The notes: generated from the letters alone by a model not told the origin. DNA of 64,000 bases from Micrococcaceae bacterium Sec5.7 (GCA_039636785.1 CP144169.1:3720001-3784000), one strand, 5' to 3'; positions 55,165 through 64,000 are shown, counted from the first letter of the stretch. A program made the numbers and translations.

Positions 55165-56457
55165 GTGACCCACGAAACACTTGATGCCGCAGCAGCGCTG
55201 CTGCCGGCCGAAGCCATTGACGCAATCGAACGCGCGGCCACGTCCGCCCACCGCCACGAGGAACTCTTCTCGGAGCGCGCAGCCAACATCAAGCAGTCTG
55301 CCGTGCGGGATGTCTTTGACATCTCCATGCGGCCCGGACTCGTCTCCCTGGCCGGAGGCAGCCCCTACCTGCAGTCCCTCCCCCTGGAAAAACTGGGGCA
55401 GACGGCGGCCGGGATCATTGCCGAAGAAGGGCTCACCGCCCTGCAGTATGGCGGAGGACAGGGCACGGAAGAACTCCGCACCCAGATCTGCGAGGTGATG
55501 GCAGCCGAGGGAATTCTGGATGCCCTCCCCGAAAACGTAGTGATCACCGCCGGCTCGCAGTCCGCCCAGGACGTTGCCACCAAAGTTTTCTGCAACCCGG
55601 GGGACGTTGTCCTGGTGGAAGATCCCACATATGTGGGCGCCCTCAACACATTCGAGGCCTACCAGGTTGAGGTTGAGACCGTTGAAATGGACGACGACGG
55701 CCTGGTGCCGGATCTCCTGCAGGCCAAGATCGCCGCGCTTCAGGCCGCCGGCAAAAACATCAAGTTCCTCTACACCATCCCCAGCTTCAACAACCCGTCC
55801 GGGATCACGCTGGCCGAAGACCGCCGGCAGCAGATCGTAGATATATGCCGCAAAGCGAATATCTTGGTGCTGGAGGACAACCCCTACGGACTGCTGCGGT
55901 TCGACGGCAAACCGCTGACCCCCCTGCGGGCGGCCAACCCGGACGACGTTATCTACATGGGGTCTTTCTCCAAGATCTTTGCCCCGGGATTAAGGATCGG
56001 CTGGGCTCTGGTGCCAGCGCACCTTCAGCGCCGTTACTATCTGGCAGCCGAAGCCGTGACGCTCTGCCCGCCCACGCTGAACCAGATGCTGGTTTCGGCC
56101 TACCTGCGGGACTACGACTGGCGCGGACAGATCGAAACGTACCGCGGCCTCTACTCCGAACGGTGCCGGGCCATGCTGGCTGCGCTCGAAGTACACATGC
56201 CGGAAGGTCTCAGCTGGACCCGGCCCGAGGGAGGATTCTTCGTCTGGGTAACGCTCCCGGACGGAGTGGATACCTACCCGCTCCTGCAGAAGGCGATCGA
56301 CGCCGGAGTGGTATTCATTCCAGGCGCGGCATTTACGCATTCGGATGAGCCGTCCAATAAGCTGCGGCTGGCGTTCAGCGCGGTCCCGCCGGAAGCCATC
56401 GCGGAAGGTGTGCGCCGGCTGGCGCCGGTACTGCAGGAAGCCATCGCCGCGCTGTAA
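55165..56457 (+). CDS. PLP-dependent aminotransferase, fold type I
   Basis: The 430-residue protein has the class I/II aminotransferase fold. VDICRKANILVLEDNPYGLLRF is a PLP-ring-contacting block and the Schiff-base lysine lies in GSFSKIFAPGLRIGW. The overall pattern resembles 2-aminoadipate or kynurenine-type aminotransferases. GTG 55165 is the likely start and may be leaderless, since no ribosome site precedes it. The extension to 55006 overlaps the divergent gene. Given the glutaryl-CoA-type genes downstream, lysine/2-aminoadipate use is a reasonable guess. Confidence 0.87.
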   Translation: MTHETLDAAAALLPAEAIDAIERAATSAHRHEELFSERAANIKQSAVRDVFDISMRPGLVSLAGGSPYLQSLPLEKLGQTAAGIIAEEGLTALQYGGGQGTEELRTQICEVMAAEGILDALPENVVITAGSQSAQDVATKVFCNPGDVVLVEDPTYVGALNTFEAYQVEVETVEMDDDGLVPDLLQAKIAALQAAGKNIKFLYTIPSFNNPSGITLAEDRRQQIVDICRKANILVLEDNPYGLLRFDGKPLTPLRAANPDDVIYMGSFSKIFAPGLRIGWALVPAHLQRRYYLAAEAVTLCPPTLNQMLVSAYLRDYDWRGQIETYRGLYSERCRAMLAALEVHMPEGLSWTRPEGGFFVWVTLPDGVDTYPLLQKAIDAGVVFIPGAAFTHSDEPSNKLRLAFSAVPPEAIAEGVRRLAPVLQEAIAAL

Positions 56458-56514
56458 TCTGGGGCGACAGTGGTGTTTGACTGACTACGTGCATTGACCT
56501 AAAGGAGCAGGACC

Positions 56515-56946
56515 ATGACCGGAATCATTGTTGTTGGCGTGGATGGCAGCGGAACTGCCCAGAAGGCTGCGGAGTCCGCGAGGGATCTCGCTACAGCCCT
56601 CGGCGCCACCCTTCACGTGGTCTCCGCGTTCGACAGCGACCGCACCGAGGTATTCGGCAGCGGCAGCGACAAATGGATCGTCTCTGATGCCGACGACGCC
56701 GAGAAGGTTGCCAAAGGTGTGGCCGCCAGCCTCAGCTCCGGCGACCTCAAAGTCACCTACTCCGCCGCGCGCGGCAAGCCCGCCGAAGCCCTGATAAAGG
56801 AAGCGGCACGCTTTGATGCCCGCATGATCGTGGTGGGCAACCGCCGCATGCACGGCCTTGGACGCGTGCTGGGAAGTGTTGCCAACAGTGTGGCCCACAG
56901 TGCCCCCTGCGATGTCTACATCGCCAACACCTACGACGCCGACTAA
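56515..56946 (+). CDS. Universal stress protein UspA family
   Basis: The 143-residue single-domain USP has the ATP-binding pattern GNRRMHGLGRVLGSVANSVAHSAPC near its C-terminus, the G-2x-G-9x-G-S/N arrangement of nucleotide-binding Usps. ATG 56515 follows AAAGGAG. It converges on the acyl-CoA dehydrogenase gene with a 23-bp gap. Confidence 0.92.
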   Translation: MTGIIVVGVDGSGTAQKAAESARDLATALGATLHVVSAFDSDRTEVFGSGSDKWIVSDADDAEKVAKGVAASLSSGDLKVTYSAARGKPAEALIKEAARFDARMIVVGNRRMHGLGRVLGSVANSVAHSAPCDVYIANTYDAD

Positions 56947-56969
56947 CACCTCCTGCTGCCGGAACGCGC

Positions 56970-58130
56970 CTAGGAGAACGCCGGTACGCCGGTGATGTGG
57001 TTGCCCAGAATCAGTGTGTGGACCTCGTCCGTGCCCTCGTAGGTGCGCACTGATTCGAGGTTGTTCGCATGCCGCAGGGGCGAGTAGTCCAGCGTGATGC
57101 CGTTGCCGCCCAGAATGGTGCGGGCCTCGCGGCAGATGGCAATGGCTTCGCGGCAGTTGTTCAGCTTCCCCACCGAAATCTGGTGGTTGCCAAGTTTGCC
57201 CGCGTCCTTCAGCCGGCCCAGCTGGAGGGCCAGCAGGAAGCCCTTGTTGATCTCCAGCGCCATGTCCACGAGTTTCTGCTGGGTGAGTTGGTAGCCCGCC
57301 AGCGGCTTGTCGAACTGCATCCGTTCCTGCGAGTAGCCCAACGCGTCCTCGAAGGCATCCCTGGCAGCACCCATGGCTCCCCAGGCAATGCCGTAGCGGG
57401 CCTCGTTGAGGCATTCGAACGGGCCCCGCAGCCCCTTGGCGTCGGGCAGAACAGCTGTGGCGGGAAGCCGGACGTCAGTCAGCCCGACGTCGCATTGGAT
57501 GGACGCCCGCATGGACAGTTTGGGCGTGATGGGGATGGCTGTGAATCCCTGCGTTGCCGTAGGAACCACAAAACCGCGGATGCCGTCGTCCGTCTGGGCC
57601 CAGATGATGGCCACTGCGGCCACATTGGCCAGGCCGATCCAGCGCTTTGCCCCGCTGAGCACCCAGTCATCGCCGTCGCGGCGCGCAAAGGTCTTCATGG
57701 CGCCCGGATCCGAGCCGGCAGTCGGCTCCGTGAGGCCAAAGCAGCCGATGGCTTCGCCGGCCGCCATGCGGGGCAGCCACTCCTGCTTCTGCTCCTCGGA
57801 GCCGTGCTTGTAAATGGCAGTCATGGCCAGGGAGCCCTGGACGGAAACGAAAGTGCGCAGCCCGGAATCTCCGGCCTCAAGCTCGGCCGCGGCCAGGCCG
57901 TACTCGACGGCGGAACGTCCCGCGCAGCCGTAGCCCTTCAGGTGCATTCCCAGCAGCCCGAGCTTGGCCATTTTGGGCACGATCTCCAGCGGGAACTCGG
58001 CGTTCTCGTACCAGCGGGCGATGTTCGGCTTGATTTCGTGCTGCACAAAGGTGCGGACCGAGTCGCGAAGGGCCAGCTCCCCGGCGCTGAGGAGCGAATC
58101 AAAGCTGACCAGGTCGGTGATTTCGGTCAT
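56970..58130 (-). CDS. gcdH: Glutaryl-CoA dehydrogenase-like acyl-CoA dehydrogenase
   Basis: The 386-residue flavoprotein matches glutaryl-CoA dehydrogenase across its length. R92 in LRTFVSVQGSL corresponds to the arginine that binds the distal carboxylate in human GCDH, and E365 in TYEGTDEVH is the catalytic base. The segment NEARYGIAWGAMGAA and the flavin-binding FGLTEPTAGSD are typical. It would convert glutaryl-CoA to crotonyl-CoA and CO2. The CaiB-type transferase starts 3 bp upstream, so the two form a CoA-activation and dehydrogenation pair. Confidence 0.85.
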   Translation of the reverse strand: MTEITDLVSFDSLLSAGELALRDSVRTFVQHEIKPNIARWYENAEFPLEIVPKMAKLGLLGMHLKGYGCAGRSAVEYGLAAAELEAGDSGLRTFVSVQGSLAMTAIYKHGSEEQKQEWLPRMAAGEAIGCFGLTEPTAGSDPGAMKTFARRDGDDWVLSGAKRWIGLANVAAVAIIWAQTDDGIRGFVVPTATQGFTAIPITPKLSMRASIQCDVGLTDVRLPATAVLPDAKGLRGPFECLNEARYGIAWGAMGAARDAFEDALGYSQERMQFDKPLAGYQLTQQKLVDMALEINKGFLLALQLGRLKDAGKLGNHQISVGKLNNCREAIAICREARTILGGNGITLDYSPLRHANNLESVRTYEGTDEVHTLILGNHITGVPAFS

Positions 58131-58133
58131 TTT

Positions 58134-59336
58134 CTAGCCTTCCGATGACGCTGCGAACGGGGCAGCTGAGAATGTTGACCCCTGATGCTCACCGAGAGAC
58201 GGCGGAACCGTCCGGTACTTCGCCGGGCAAGCAGAGAGGCCGATGGGGTTGCTGAGCTGATCTGAGCTGCGCCCGGTTGAACTGTCCGCGATGACAGTAA
58301 CCGGGTTCAGGCCAAGGTTTGTGGCATGTTCAATGGCTTCCAGGACGTTGTTGACCTTTCCGGCCGGGACTCCTGCGGCAAGGAGGTTTTCCTGCCACTG
58401 CGCGGCCGGAGCACTCGAGAGCCGCTCCTGGATGGCGGCCCGGAGCTCTGCCCGGTTCTGCACCCGCAGAGGGTTTGAGCTGAACCGGGGATCATCGGCC
58501 AGGCCGGGCGCACCCAGAACCGACCCCAATGCGTGGAATTGACGGTCATTTCCCACGGCAACGGCCAGGGAACCGTCCTGCGTCTCAAACGTTTCATAAG
58601 GGGCAATGCTGGGGTGGGCATTGCCCATCCGTGCCGGCGCCTGCCCCGTGGCGAGCGCCGCCGTTCCCTGATTGACCAATGCTGCGAGGAGCGAGGACAT
58701 CAGGTTCACTTCAACGCGCTGGCCGAAGCCTGTGGAATCGCGGACACGAAGGGCCATCAGGATTCCGGCCAGTGCGTTCTGTCCGGAGAGCACATCGATG
58801 AGCGCCACCCCGGCCTTGCTCGGCTCGGCGTCCGGCGCCCCGGTGATACTCATCAGGCCGCCCTGTGCCTGGATCAGCAGGTCGTAGCCGGGAAGGGCTG
58901 CGCCCTGCCCTGCTCCGAATCCGGTGATTGAGCAATAGATGAGCTCGGGCCTGAGCACAGTCAGACTGTCGTAGTCCAGCCCGAACCGGGCCATGACTCG
59001 AGGGCGGAAGTTTTCGACCACCACATCGCATTCCTCGACGAGCTGGCGCGCGTACCCCAGCCCGGTGCCGGTTTTGAGATCGCACACCACCGACTTCTTG
59101 TTGCGGTTCACGCTGGAGAAGTACGTGCCGGTGCCATCAGCCGCCTCCGGTGGAATCCAGGCTCGGGTGTCATCACCTTCCGGACTTTCAATCTTGATGA
59201 CCTCAGCGCCAAAATCCGCGAGCATCATGGTGCACAACGGTCCGGCCAGTACCCGGGAAAAATCGGCAACACGGATTCCCTGCAACGGCAGCCGTGCACT
59301 GCCAACGGCTTGATCGCCGGACTCTTCGGGATCCAA
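58134..59336 (-). CDS. CaiB/BaiF-family (class III) CoA-transferase
   Basis: The 400-residue enzyme has the class III layout: LPLQGIRVADFSRVLAGPLCTMMLADFGAEVIKIE at the N-terminus, the central NLKTGTGLG-like and PGYDLLIQAQGGLMS segments containing the catalytic aspartate, and a C-terminal helical domain. In glutarate catabolism such enzymes move CoA from succinyl-CoA to glutarate, and the adjacent gcdH fits that. TTG 59336 is preferred because AGGAGGA precedes it; the open frame extends to 59432, where it would overlap the FadR gene. Confidence 0.85.
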   Translation of the reverse strand: MDPEESGDQAVGSARLPLQGIRVADFSRVLAGPLCTMMLADFGAEVIKIESPEGDDTRAWIPPEAADGTGTYFSSVNRNKKSVVCDLKTGTGLGYARQLVEECDVVVENFRPRVMARFGLDYDSLTVLRPELIYCSITGFGAGQGAALPGYDLLIQAQGGLMSITGAPDAEPSKAGVALIDVLSGQNALAGILMALRVRDSTGFGQRVEVNLMSSLLAALVNQGTAALATGQAPARMGNAHPSIAPYETFETQDGSLAVAVGNDRQFHALGSVLGAPGLADDPRFSSNPLRVQNRAELRAAIQERLSSAPAAQWQENLLAAGVPAGKVNNVLEAIEHATNLGLNPVTVIADSSTGRSSDQLSNPIGLSACPAKYRTVPPSLGEHQGSTFSAAPFAASSEG

Positions 59337-59354
59337 GGGGTCCTCCTGTTGTAT

Positions 59355-59366
59355 GTTGCATGCAAC
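59355..59366. promoter_or_regulatory. Palindrome upstream of the CoA-transferase
   Basis: GTTGCATGCAAC is a perfect 12-bp palindrome 19 bases upstream of the TTG start. The half-site TTGCATGC recurs at 60140-60147 near the start of the FadR-type gene. Both are plausible operators for that regulator. Confidence 0.55.
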
Positions 59367-59431
59367 TCTACGAAAGGAGGGCGGTGTTGTAAACATCAGA
59401 CCGCCGAGCGCATGTTTCCCGCGCAGAACCA

Positions 59432-60154
59432 CTACCCCACCCGCAGGTTTTCTATTCTTTCCAGATAGGGGGCTGCGGACAGCTTCGGGTTGCCGTCACA
59501 GACTGCGGTGATGAGCAGCCGCGCCGTGTTCAGTACGTGGTTCCTCATGGCCGCTTCGGCAGCGGCAGGGTCACGGGCATCGACGGCACCCAGAATGTCG
59601 TTGCGGTCGCGGGCCAGGTCCAAGGCCGTCCTGGCCTGCGGAATGGTGACGAGTCCGCGGGTCAGCACGAGGTTCCGCAGTTCGTCCACCATGGTGACGA
59701 GCCTGTGGTTGCCGGCAAGCCCCAGCAGGAAGAGGTGAAAGTCCTTGTCCGCCTTCAGAGTCCCGGGGCCGTCATCGTCGGCAGCCCGCTCCAGGATCCG
59801 CTGGTGGAGCTCGTGGATCTGGGACAGCTGCTCGGCGCTGGCCTCCGCTGCGCCGCGACCTGCCATGGGCGGTTCGAGCAACAGGCGGATTTCGAAGATC
59901 TGGACGATGTCCTCCAGGGAAATCTGCAACACGCGCACGCCGCGGTTTTTTTCGATCCGGACGATGCCTTCCTTTTCGAGCAGCTGCAGAGCCTCCCTCA
60001 CCGGGGTCCGGGATACACCAAGTGTCCCCGACAGGCCCACCGCCGAATAGTGCTCATCAGGCCGCATTTCCCCTGCGGTGATCGCAGCCCGCAGCATGGT
60101 GGTGACTTGCTGGGTAAGGGATGCCCCCTGGCTGATCTGTTGCATGCTACTCAT
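59432..60154 (-). CDS. GntR/FadR-family regulator
   Basis: The 240-residue regulator has an N-terminal winged helix (PDEHYSAVGLSGTLGVSRTPVREALQLLEKEGIVRIEKNRGVRV) and a C-terminal FCD all-helical ligand domain with metal-binding histidines. It is transcribed toward the CoA-transferase and gcdH-like genes, 95 bp away. It probably controls that small operon. The start may be the ATG at 60154 or the one at 60145. Confidence 0.88.
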   Translation of the reverse strand: MSSMQQISQGASLTQQVTTMLRAAITAGEMRPDEHYSAVGLSGTLGVSRTPVREALQLLEKEGIVRIEKNRGVRVLQISLEDIVQIFEIRLLLEPPMAGRGAAEASAEQLSQIHELHQRILERAADDDGPGTLKADKDFHLFLLGLAGNHRLVTMVDELRNLVLTRGLVTIPQARTALDLARDRNDILGAVDARDPAAAEAAMRNHVLNTARLLITAVCDGNPKLSAAPYLERIENLRVG

Positions 60155-60284
60155 TGCAAGATTCTATGGGACGAGGGAGCCGGGCGTATTGCCGCTGCGC
60201 ATTCAACCCGGCGCCCACAACCGGCGCGGAAGAGCTGAGCCTGTCCAAGTCCTGGGCCTCCCCGGAGCTGAGCCCGTCACTGCT

Positions 60285-61868
60285 CTAAATCGTTCTCAGC
60301 ATCCGGCGAAGGATTTTGCCGGATGCTGACTTCGGTACGGCCTCGATGAACTCAACGCGGCGAACCTTCTTGTGCGGGGCAACTTTGCCGGCCACAAAAT
60401 CCATCACCGCAGCTTCATCGAGGCCGTCGCCGGGCTCCCCCTGCTGCCGCACAACGAAAGCCATGGGCACTTCCTGGCCGTCGGCGTCGTTCGTTCCGAT
60501 CACCGCGGCATCCGCGATTCCGGGGTGCGTCAGCAGGAGAGCTTCCAGCTCTGCGGGGGCAATCTGGTACCCCTTGTACTTGATGAGTTCCTTGAGCCTG
60601 TCAACAATGCTTACGACGCCGTCCGCCCGTACCGTGGCCACATCGCCGGTGTGCAGATACCCGTCCGCATCCAGGGTGCTTGCCGTTTCCTCCGGCCGGT
60701 TCAGATACCCCAGCATGACATTGGGCCCGCGGCAGAGCAGATGGCCGGGGGCACTGACGCCTTCGGCTGGAACCCCGATTTCCTTACCGCTGGCCGGATC
60801 GACCAGCCGGCACTCCATGTTGGGCACCGTGAATCCCACCGAGCTGACAGGGACACCGTCCGCGGACTGCGGGATCAGATGCGAAACCGGGCTCATCTCC
60901 GTCATGCCATATCCCTGCAGCACCCGGCAGTCGAGGCGGTCGGCGAGCGCGGCCCCCAGTTCGCCGTCCAGCGGAGCGGCACCGGACAGGGCGGTGTGGA
61001 CCGAACTGAGATCGTACTCGGCAACCATGGGGTGCTTGGACAGTGCGACGGCTACCGGCGGGGCGACAAACAGGTAGCTGCATTGATGGTCCTGGATCAT
61101 CCGCAGGAACTCGGCGAGATCGAACCGGGGCATGGTCACCAGCCGCGCCCGCTCCCGGAACGCCAGGTTCAGCAGGACTGTGAGGCCGTAAATGTGGAAG
61201 AAGGGCAGCAACGCCAGCAACCGGTCTTCCGGGCCCACGTTGAGAAGTCCGCGTGCCTGCTCAACGTTGGCCACCAGGTTCCGGTGGCTGAGCATCACGC
61301 CCTTGGGCCGGCCCGTGGTCCCGGATGAATACGGCAGCACTGCCACGTGGGTGGATGGGTCAATGCGGATGTCAGGGGCCGGTGCCCCGGCGGTGAGAAG
61401 ATCCCGCAGCGAAGGGTGACCGTCGGCGCCGTCGAGCACCACCAGCCGTTCGGCCGGAATGCCGGCGCGGCCGGCCGCTTCCTGGGCGCCCGGCAGCAGC
61501 GCCGAGACGGTGAAGAGCCAATCAGCCCCGGCATCTTCAAGTTGAAGGGTGATTTCATCTGCGGTGTACAGCGAATTGACCGTGGTGACGGTGGCCCCGG
61601 CCCGCAGGAGGCCGTGGAACACGGCTGTGAACGCCGGGATGTTGGGGCATAACATGGCGGCCACTCCGTGCATTGCCAGTCCTTGCGCGGCTACCGCACC
61701 TGCAACGGCGTCAATCTGGCCAAGCAGCTGGCGGTAAGTGGTCTCCGCGCCGCTGGTTCCATCGACGACGGCGATCCGGTCCAGGTCCGCCTCTGCCAGC
61801 TCTCCGAAGAGGTAATCGTAAATGCTTTGTTCCGGAATGACGACGTCCGGGAAGGGGCTTGAAAACAC
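60285..61868 (-). CDS. Acyl-CoA synthetase, 4-coumarate-CoA-ligase type
   Basis: The 527-residue adenylate-forming enzyme has the AMP-binding P-loop PYSSGTTGRPKGV at residues 179-191, a GYGMTEMSP block and the C-terminal core LKELIKYKGYQI with the acyl-transfer lysine in PKSASGKILR. It would convert a carboxylic acid to its acyl-CoA using ATP. The frame extends to 62057, but GTG 61868 has AAGGAG at a normal distance. It lies upstream of the FadR gene and completes the acyl-CoA module. Confidence 0.9.
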   Translation of the reverse strand: MFSSPFPDVVIPEQSIYDYLFGELAEADLDRIAVVDGTSGAETTYRQLLGQIDAVAGAVAAQGLAMHGVAAMLCPNIPAFTAVFHGLLRAGATVTTVNSLYTADEITLQLEDAGADWLFTVSALLPGAQEAAGRAGIPAERLVVLDGADGHPSLRDLLTAGAPAPDIRIDPSTHVAVLPYSSGTTGRPKGVMLSHRNLVANVEQARGLLNVGPEDRLLALLPFFHIYGLTVLLNLAFRERARLVTMPRFDLAEFLRMIQDHQCSYLFVAPPVAVALSKHPMVAEYDLSSVHTALSGAAPLDGELGAALADRLDCRVLQGYGMTEMSPVSHLIPQSADGVPVSSVGFTVPNMECRLVDPASGKEIGVPAEGVSAPGHLLCRGPNVMLGYLNRPEETASTLDADGYLHTGDVATVRADGVVSIVDRLKELIKYKGYQIAPAELEALLLTHPGIADAAVIGTNDADGQEVPMAFVVRQQGEPGDGLDEAAVMDFVAGKVAPHKKVRRVEFIEAVPKSASGKILRRMLRTI

Positions 61869-62139
61869 GCAACATCTCCTTTGATCTGCGCCCGCTGTGC
61901 CCGCTTGGCCTGTGCGACGACGGTGCAGCGGCAGCTGGTGCCACTCTAACCCCCGGACGCCTGCTGTGGTGTCCGTTCCCGCGCTTCCGGCGGCGTTATG
62001 GACCGGGATGCGCCGGTAGGGTCGGAGGCGCCCCCGATAGTGCGCACTGACCAGCACCTTCAGCGTCAGGGGACCATTTGATCACGCTCCGGCGCCGCCA
62101 GCTCGTAGGGTTTCGCCGCTGGATCCGCCGCCGGCGGCG

Positions 62140-62748
62140 CTAAGGCATCCAGTGCCGCAGGAGCCACCAGACGCCGGCCATGACGATGCCGCCGAACAGC
62201 GAGCCCGCTATGACCTGCGCCGGTGTGTGGGCGCGGAGCACAACGCGGGACCAGCCGACGGCCGGAATCAGCAGCAGGAGCGGAACCCACCACGTTCCCA
62301 GCATCAGCACGGTGATGACAACGGATGACGAGATGGCGGAGGCATGGCCGCTGATTTTCCAGAAGGGGCTGACTGCGGCAAGCACCAGAATTCCCGCGAC
62401 AATGGCCAGCACCATCACAATGACACTCTGCGGAGCGTTGATGGCGTTGAGGACAAGCAATCCTGCCACCAGCATGAGTACTGCCATCAGAAGCACTGGT
62501 GCCCGCTGCTTCCGGTTGCTCACGTGATGGTCCGACACCTTGCCGAGCTTCACCAGGAGCAGCACCAAAGCCAGCGGTATGATGCAGACAAAGAGGGCCG
62601 CAATTGCTCCGTACCAGGTGGTGCCCGGGAACCCGGGGTCGATGGCCGGGCTGATGAGCAACTGAGCCGTGACCACCACCGGCGGTTGAAAAACTTCCGT
62701 GATGATCCGGGCGGCCCGGTTGCTTGCGCGGGTGCGGTTCGGGTTCAC
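62140..62748 (-). CDS. PAP2-like membrane protein with an incomplete active site
   Basis: The 202-residue protein has about five helices and the three PAP2 phosphatase regions: KLGKVSDHH..NRKQR, ISGHAS and SRVVLRAHTPAQVIAG. In active enzymes the last motif has an aspartate four residues after the histidine; here it is a glutamine, so catalysis may be lost or altered. The GTG at 62748 overlaps the upstream stop by 4 bp (GTGA). Confidence 0.75.
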   Translation of the reverse strand: MNPNRTRASNRAARIITEVFQPPVVVTAQLLISPAIDPGFPGTTWYGAIAALFVCIIPLALVLLLVKLGKVSDHHVSNRKQRAPVLLMAVLMLVAGLLVLNAINAPQSVIVMVLAIVAGILVLAAVSPFWKISGHASAISSSVVITVLMLGTWWVPLLLLIPAVGWSRVVLRAHTPAQVIAGSLFGGIVMAGVWWLLRHWMP

Positions 62749-62975
62749 ACGCCGGATTTGCGGTTCGTGAACCTGGCGTAGAGCCACGATCCCACCATCC
62801 AGAGCCCCAGCACCACAATGACCCGGACCCAGAAATTCGCGGTTGGGAAAACCCTGTCAAAGCCCCAAAACAGCAGGAGGCCAACAGCAAGAGCAATCAG
62901 CTGGCGGCGCCAGGAAAACTGCTGGCGCGCGGGAGCGCTGTAGTCACGGTCCTTGACCGGTTTCATGTTGTCCAC
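62745..62975 (-). CDS. Small two-helix membrane protein
   Basis: The 76-residue protein has a charged N-terminus, then two hydrophobic helices (about residues 25-42 and 45-65) and a basic C-terminus. ATG 62966 is an alternative start to GTG 62975. It is translationally coupled to the PAP2-like protein and follows the E2 gene by 23 bp. Function unknown. Confidence 0.65.
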   Translation of the reverse strand: MDNMKPVKDRDYSAPARQQFSWRRQLIALAVGLLLFWGFDRVFPTANFWVRVIVVLGLWMVGSWLYARFTNRKSGV

Positions 62976-62998
62976 GCGGACCAGTCAACCACGAACGG

Positions 62999-64000
62999 CT
63001 AATCCAGGAGCAGTGCCGGTTCCTCAAGGATGGCGGCGACGTCGGCCATAAAACGGGCGGACAGGTCGCCGTCCACCACGCGGTGATCGAAGGAGCCGCC
63101 CAGTGTGGTGATCCAGCGCGGGATAACCTCGCCGTCCAGGACCCAGGGCTTCTGCTTGATGGTGCCGAAGGCCACGATGGCCACTTCGCCGGGATTGATG
63201 ATGGGGGTGCCGGTATCGATGCCCAGGGCACCGATGTTGGTGACGGTCAGCGTACCGCCCTGCATCTGCGCGGGCTGAGTCTTGCCGGCACGTGCGGTAG
63301 TGGCGAGATCGTTCAGGGCAAGGGCCAGTTCCTTGAGTGAGAGGTCCTGGGCGTCCTTGATGTTGGGCACCATCAGTCCACGCGGGGTGGCGGCGGCGAT
63401 GCCCAGGTTCATGTAGTGCTTCACATGAATCTCCGCGGAATCGCTGCCGTCTGCGTTGTCCACCCACGTGGCGTTGACGCTGGGGTTGCGTGCTGCTGCC
63501 CAGATGACGGCCTTGGCGAGGATCAGCAGCGGGGAGACCTTGATGCCCTCAAAATCGCGGGAGACCTTCAGCCGCTTGACGAACTCCATGGTGCGGCTGG
63601 CGTCCACATCCACAAAAATACTGACGTGCGGGGCGGCGAAGGCGGACTCCACCATGGCCTTGGCCGTGGCTTTGCGGACGCCCTTAACCGGGATACGTTC
63701 GATCCTCTGGTCCTGCGGCTTGCCGGACTTGCCCCAGAAACCCTCCGCCTTGTCCAGCTCGGCATCGCGCTGGGCCTGATAGCTGACAAGGTCCTCGCGG
63801 GTCACTTCGCCGCGGGCCCCGGTGGCCACCACGTCCGCCAGATCAATGCCGAGGTCCCGGGCGATCTTGCGGACCGGCGGCTTGGCCAGGACCTTGTTGA
63901 CCAGGCCGGTGATGGTGCCGCTGAAGGTGGTGGGGCGGTCCGGTGCGTCGGCGACGGGCCCGGTGACTGGGCTAGTCGGAATCGCGGAGGCCGGCGTGAT
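62999..64000 (-). CDS. Dihydrolipoamide acyltransferase (E2), N-terminus beyond the window
   Basis: The frame is open from the right edge (64000) to the stop at 62999, giving the last 333 residues. The visible part begins in a Pro/Ala-rich linker, then a peripheral subunit-binding domain ([23 protein letters not shown], then [11 protein letters not shown]), and ends with the acyltransferase core carrying the catalytic [14 protein letters not shown]. The lipoyl domain must lie outside. It belongs to a pyruvate or branched-chain 2-oxoacid dehydrogenase complex; E1 genes are expected to the right. Specificity cannot be decided here. Confidence 0.9.
   Translation of the reverse strand: MTPASAIPTSPVTGPVADAPDRPTTFSGTITGLVNKVLAKPPVRKIARDLGIDLADVVATGARGEVTREDLVSYQAQRDAELDKAEGFWGKSGKPQDQRIERIPVKGVRKATAKAMVESAFAAPHVSIFVDVDASRTMEFVKRLKVSRDFEGIKVSPLLILAKAVIWAAARNPSVNATWVDNADGSDSAEIHVKHYMNLGIAAATPRGLMVPNIKDAQDLSLKELALALNDLATTARAGKTQPAQMQGGTLTVTNIGALGIDTGTPIINPGEVAIVAFGTIKQKPWVLDGEVIPRWITTLGGSFDHRVVDGDLSARFMADVAAILEEPALLLD

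Noticed and set aside
60232..60280. Further copy of the TTTCGACAGGCTCAACC element
   Set aside because: Only a partial match (GAGCCTGTCCAAGTCC) in inverse orientation; too weak to call.

Overview
The window is high-GC DNA with dense, mostly G/C-ending codons, many GTG starts and short gene overlaps. The gene content is that of a free-living soil actinobacterium. It includes mannitol PTS, sugar MFS and APC amino-acid permeases, FadR, TetR, Lrp and PucR regulators, FG-GAP exoproteins, a WXG100-type protein and branched-chain or pyruvate dehydrogenase E2. The best guess from gene content is an Arthrobacter or Pseudarthrobacter relative (Micrococcaceae). I see no rRNA, tRNA, CRISPR array, complete insertion sequence or prophage.

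Layout, left half. 1-4252 is an asparagine/aspartate catabolic operon: the end of a FadR-type regulator, asparaginase, aspartase and an AnsP-like permease. 4724-6040 encodes a GNAT acetyltransferase fused to an AAA+ ATPase. 6155-8840 (minus) holds gluQ, a SpoT-hydrolase-like HD protein with a 13-residue repeat tail, and a quinone-oxidoreductase-type MDR. 9222-14885 holds an Lrp regulator, a secreted M11-type metalloprotease with ten FG-GAP repeats, and a WXG100-type protein coupled to a lipoprotein. 14928-22457 holds an Lrp/LysE pair, small proteins, an S10 carboxypeptidase, a LuxR-type two-component system, a DUF456 protein and malic enzyme. 22788-32050 holds TetR, MFS, RraA, DHA2 exporter, a broken gene, a sugar symporter, a GNAT protein and an APC permease.

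Layout, right half. 32283-33873 holds two alpha/beta hydrolases. 34043-39836 is a mannitol operon (TetR, mtlA, mtlD) divergent from PTS enzyme I. 40785-43358 is a PucR regulator divergent from alanine dehydrogenase. 44686-50614 (minus) is a peptide ABC importer. 50978-52280 is a TetR/FMN-reductase pair. 52519-56946 holds a GerMN lipoprotein, a SnoaL-like protein, a PEP-mutase family lyase, an aminotransferase and UspA. 56970-61868 (minus) is an acyl-CoA module: acyl-CoA ligase, FadR regulator, CaiB CoA-transferase and a glutaryl-CoA-dehydrogenase-like enzyme. 62140-64000 ends with a PAP2-like protein, a small membrane protein and the C-terminal part of an E2 acyltransferase that runs off the window.

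The most unusual layer is repetitive rather than genic. Two families of 60-70 bp intergenic palindromes occur three times each: family A at 25456, 27306 and 28111, family B at 39846, 43367 and 44542. A third short element, with core TTTCGACAGGCTCAACCA, lies inside coding sequence. It is part of a 39-bp tandem array that forms the tail of the HD protein, and it is a single in-frame insert in the S10 carboxypeptidase. Other leads are the GNAT-AAA+ fusion, the WXG100/lipoprotein couple, and the pairing of gluQ with a SpoT-like hydrolase.
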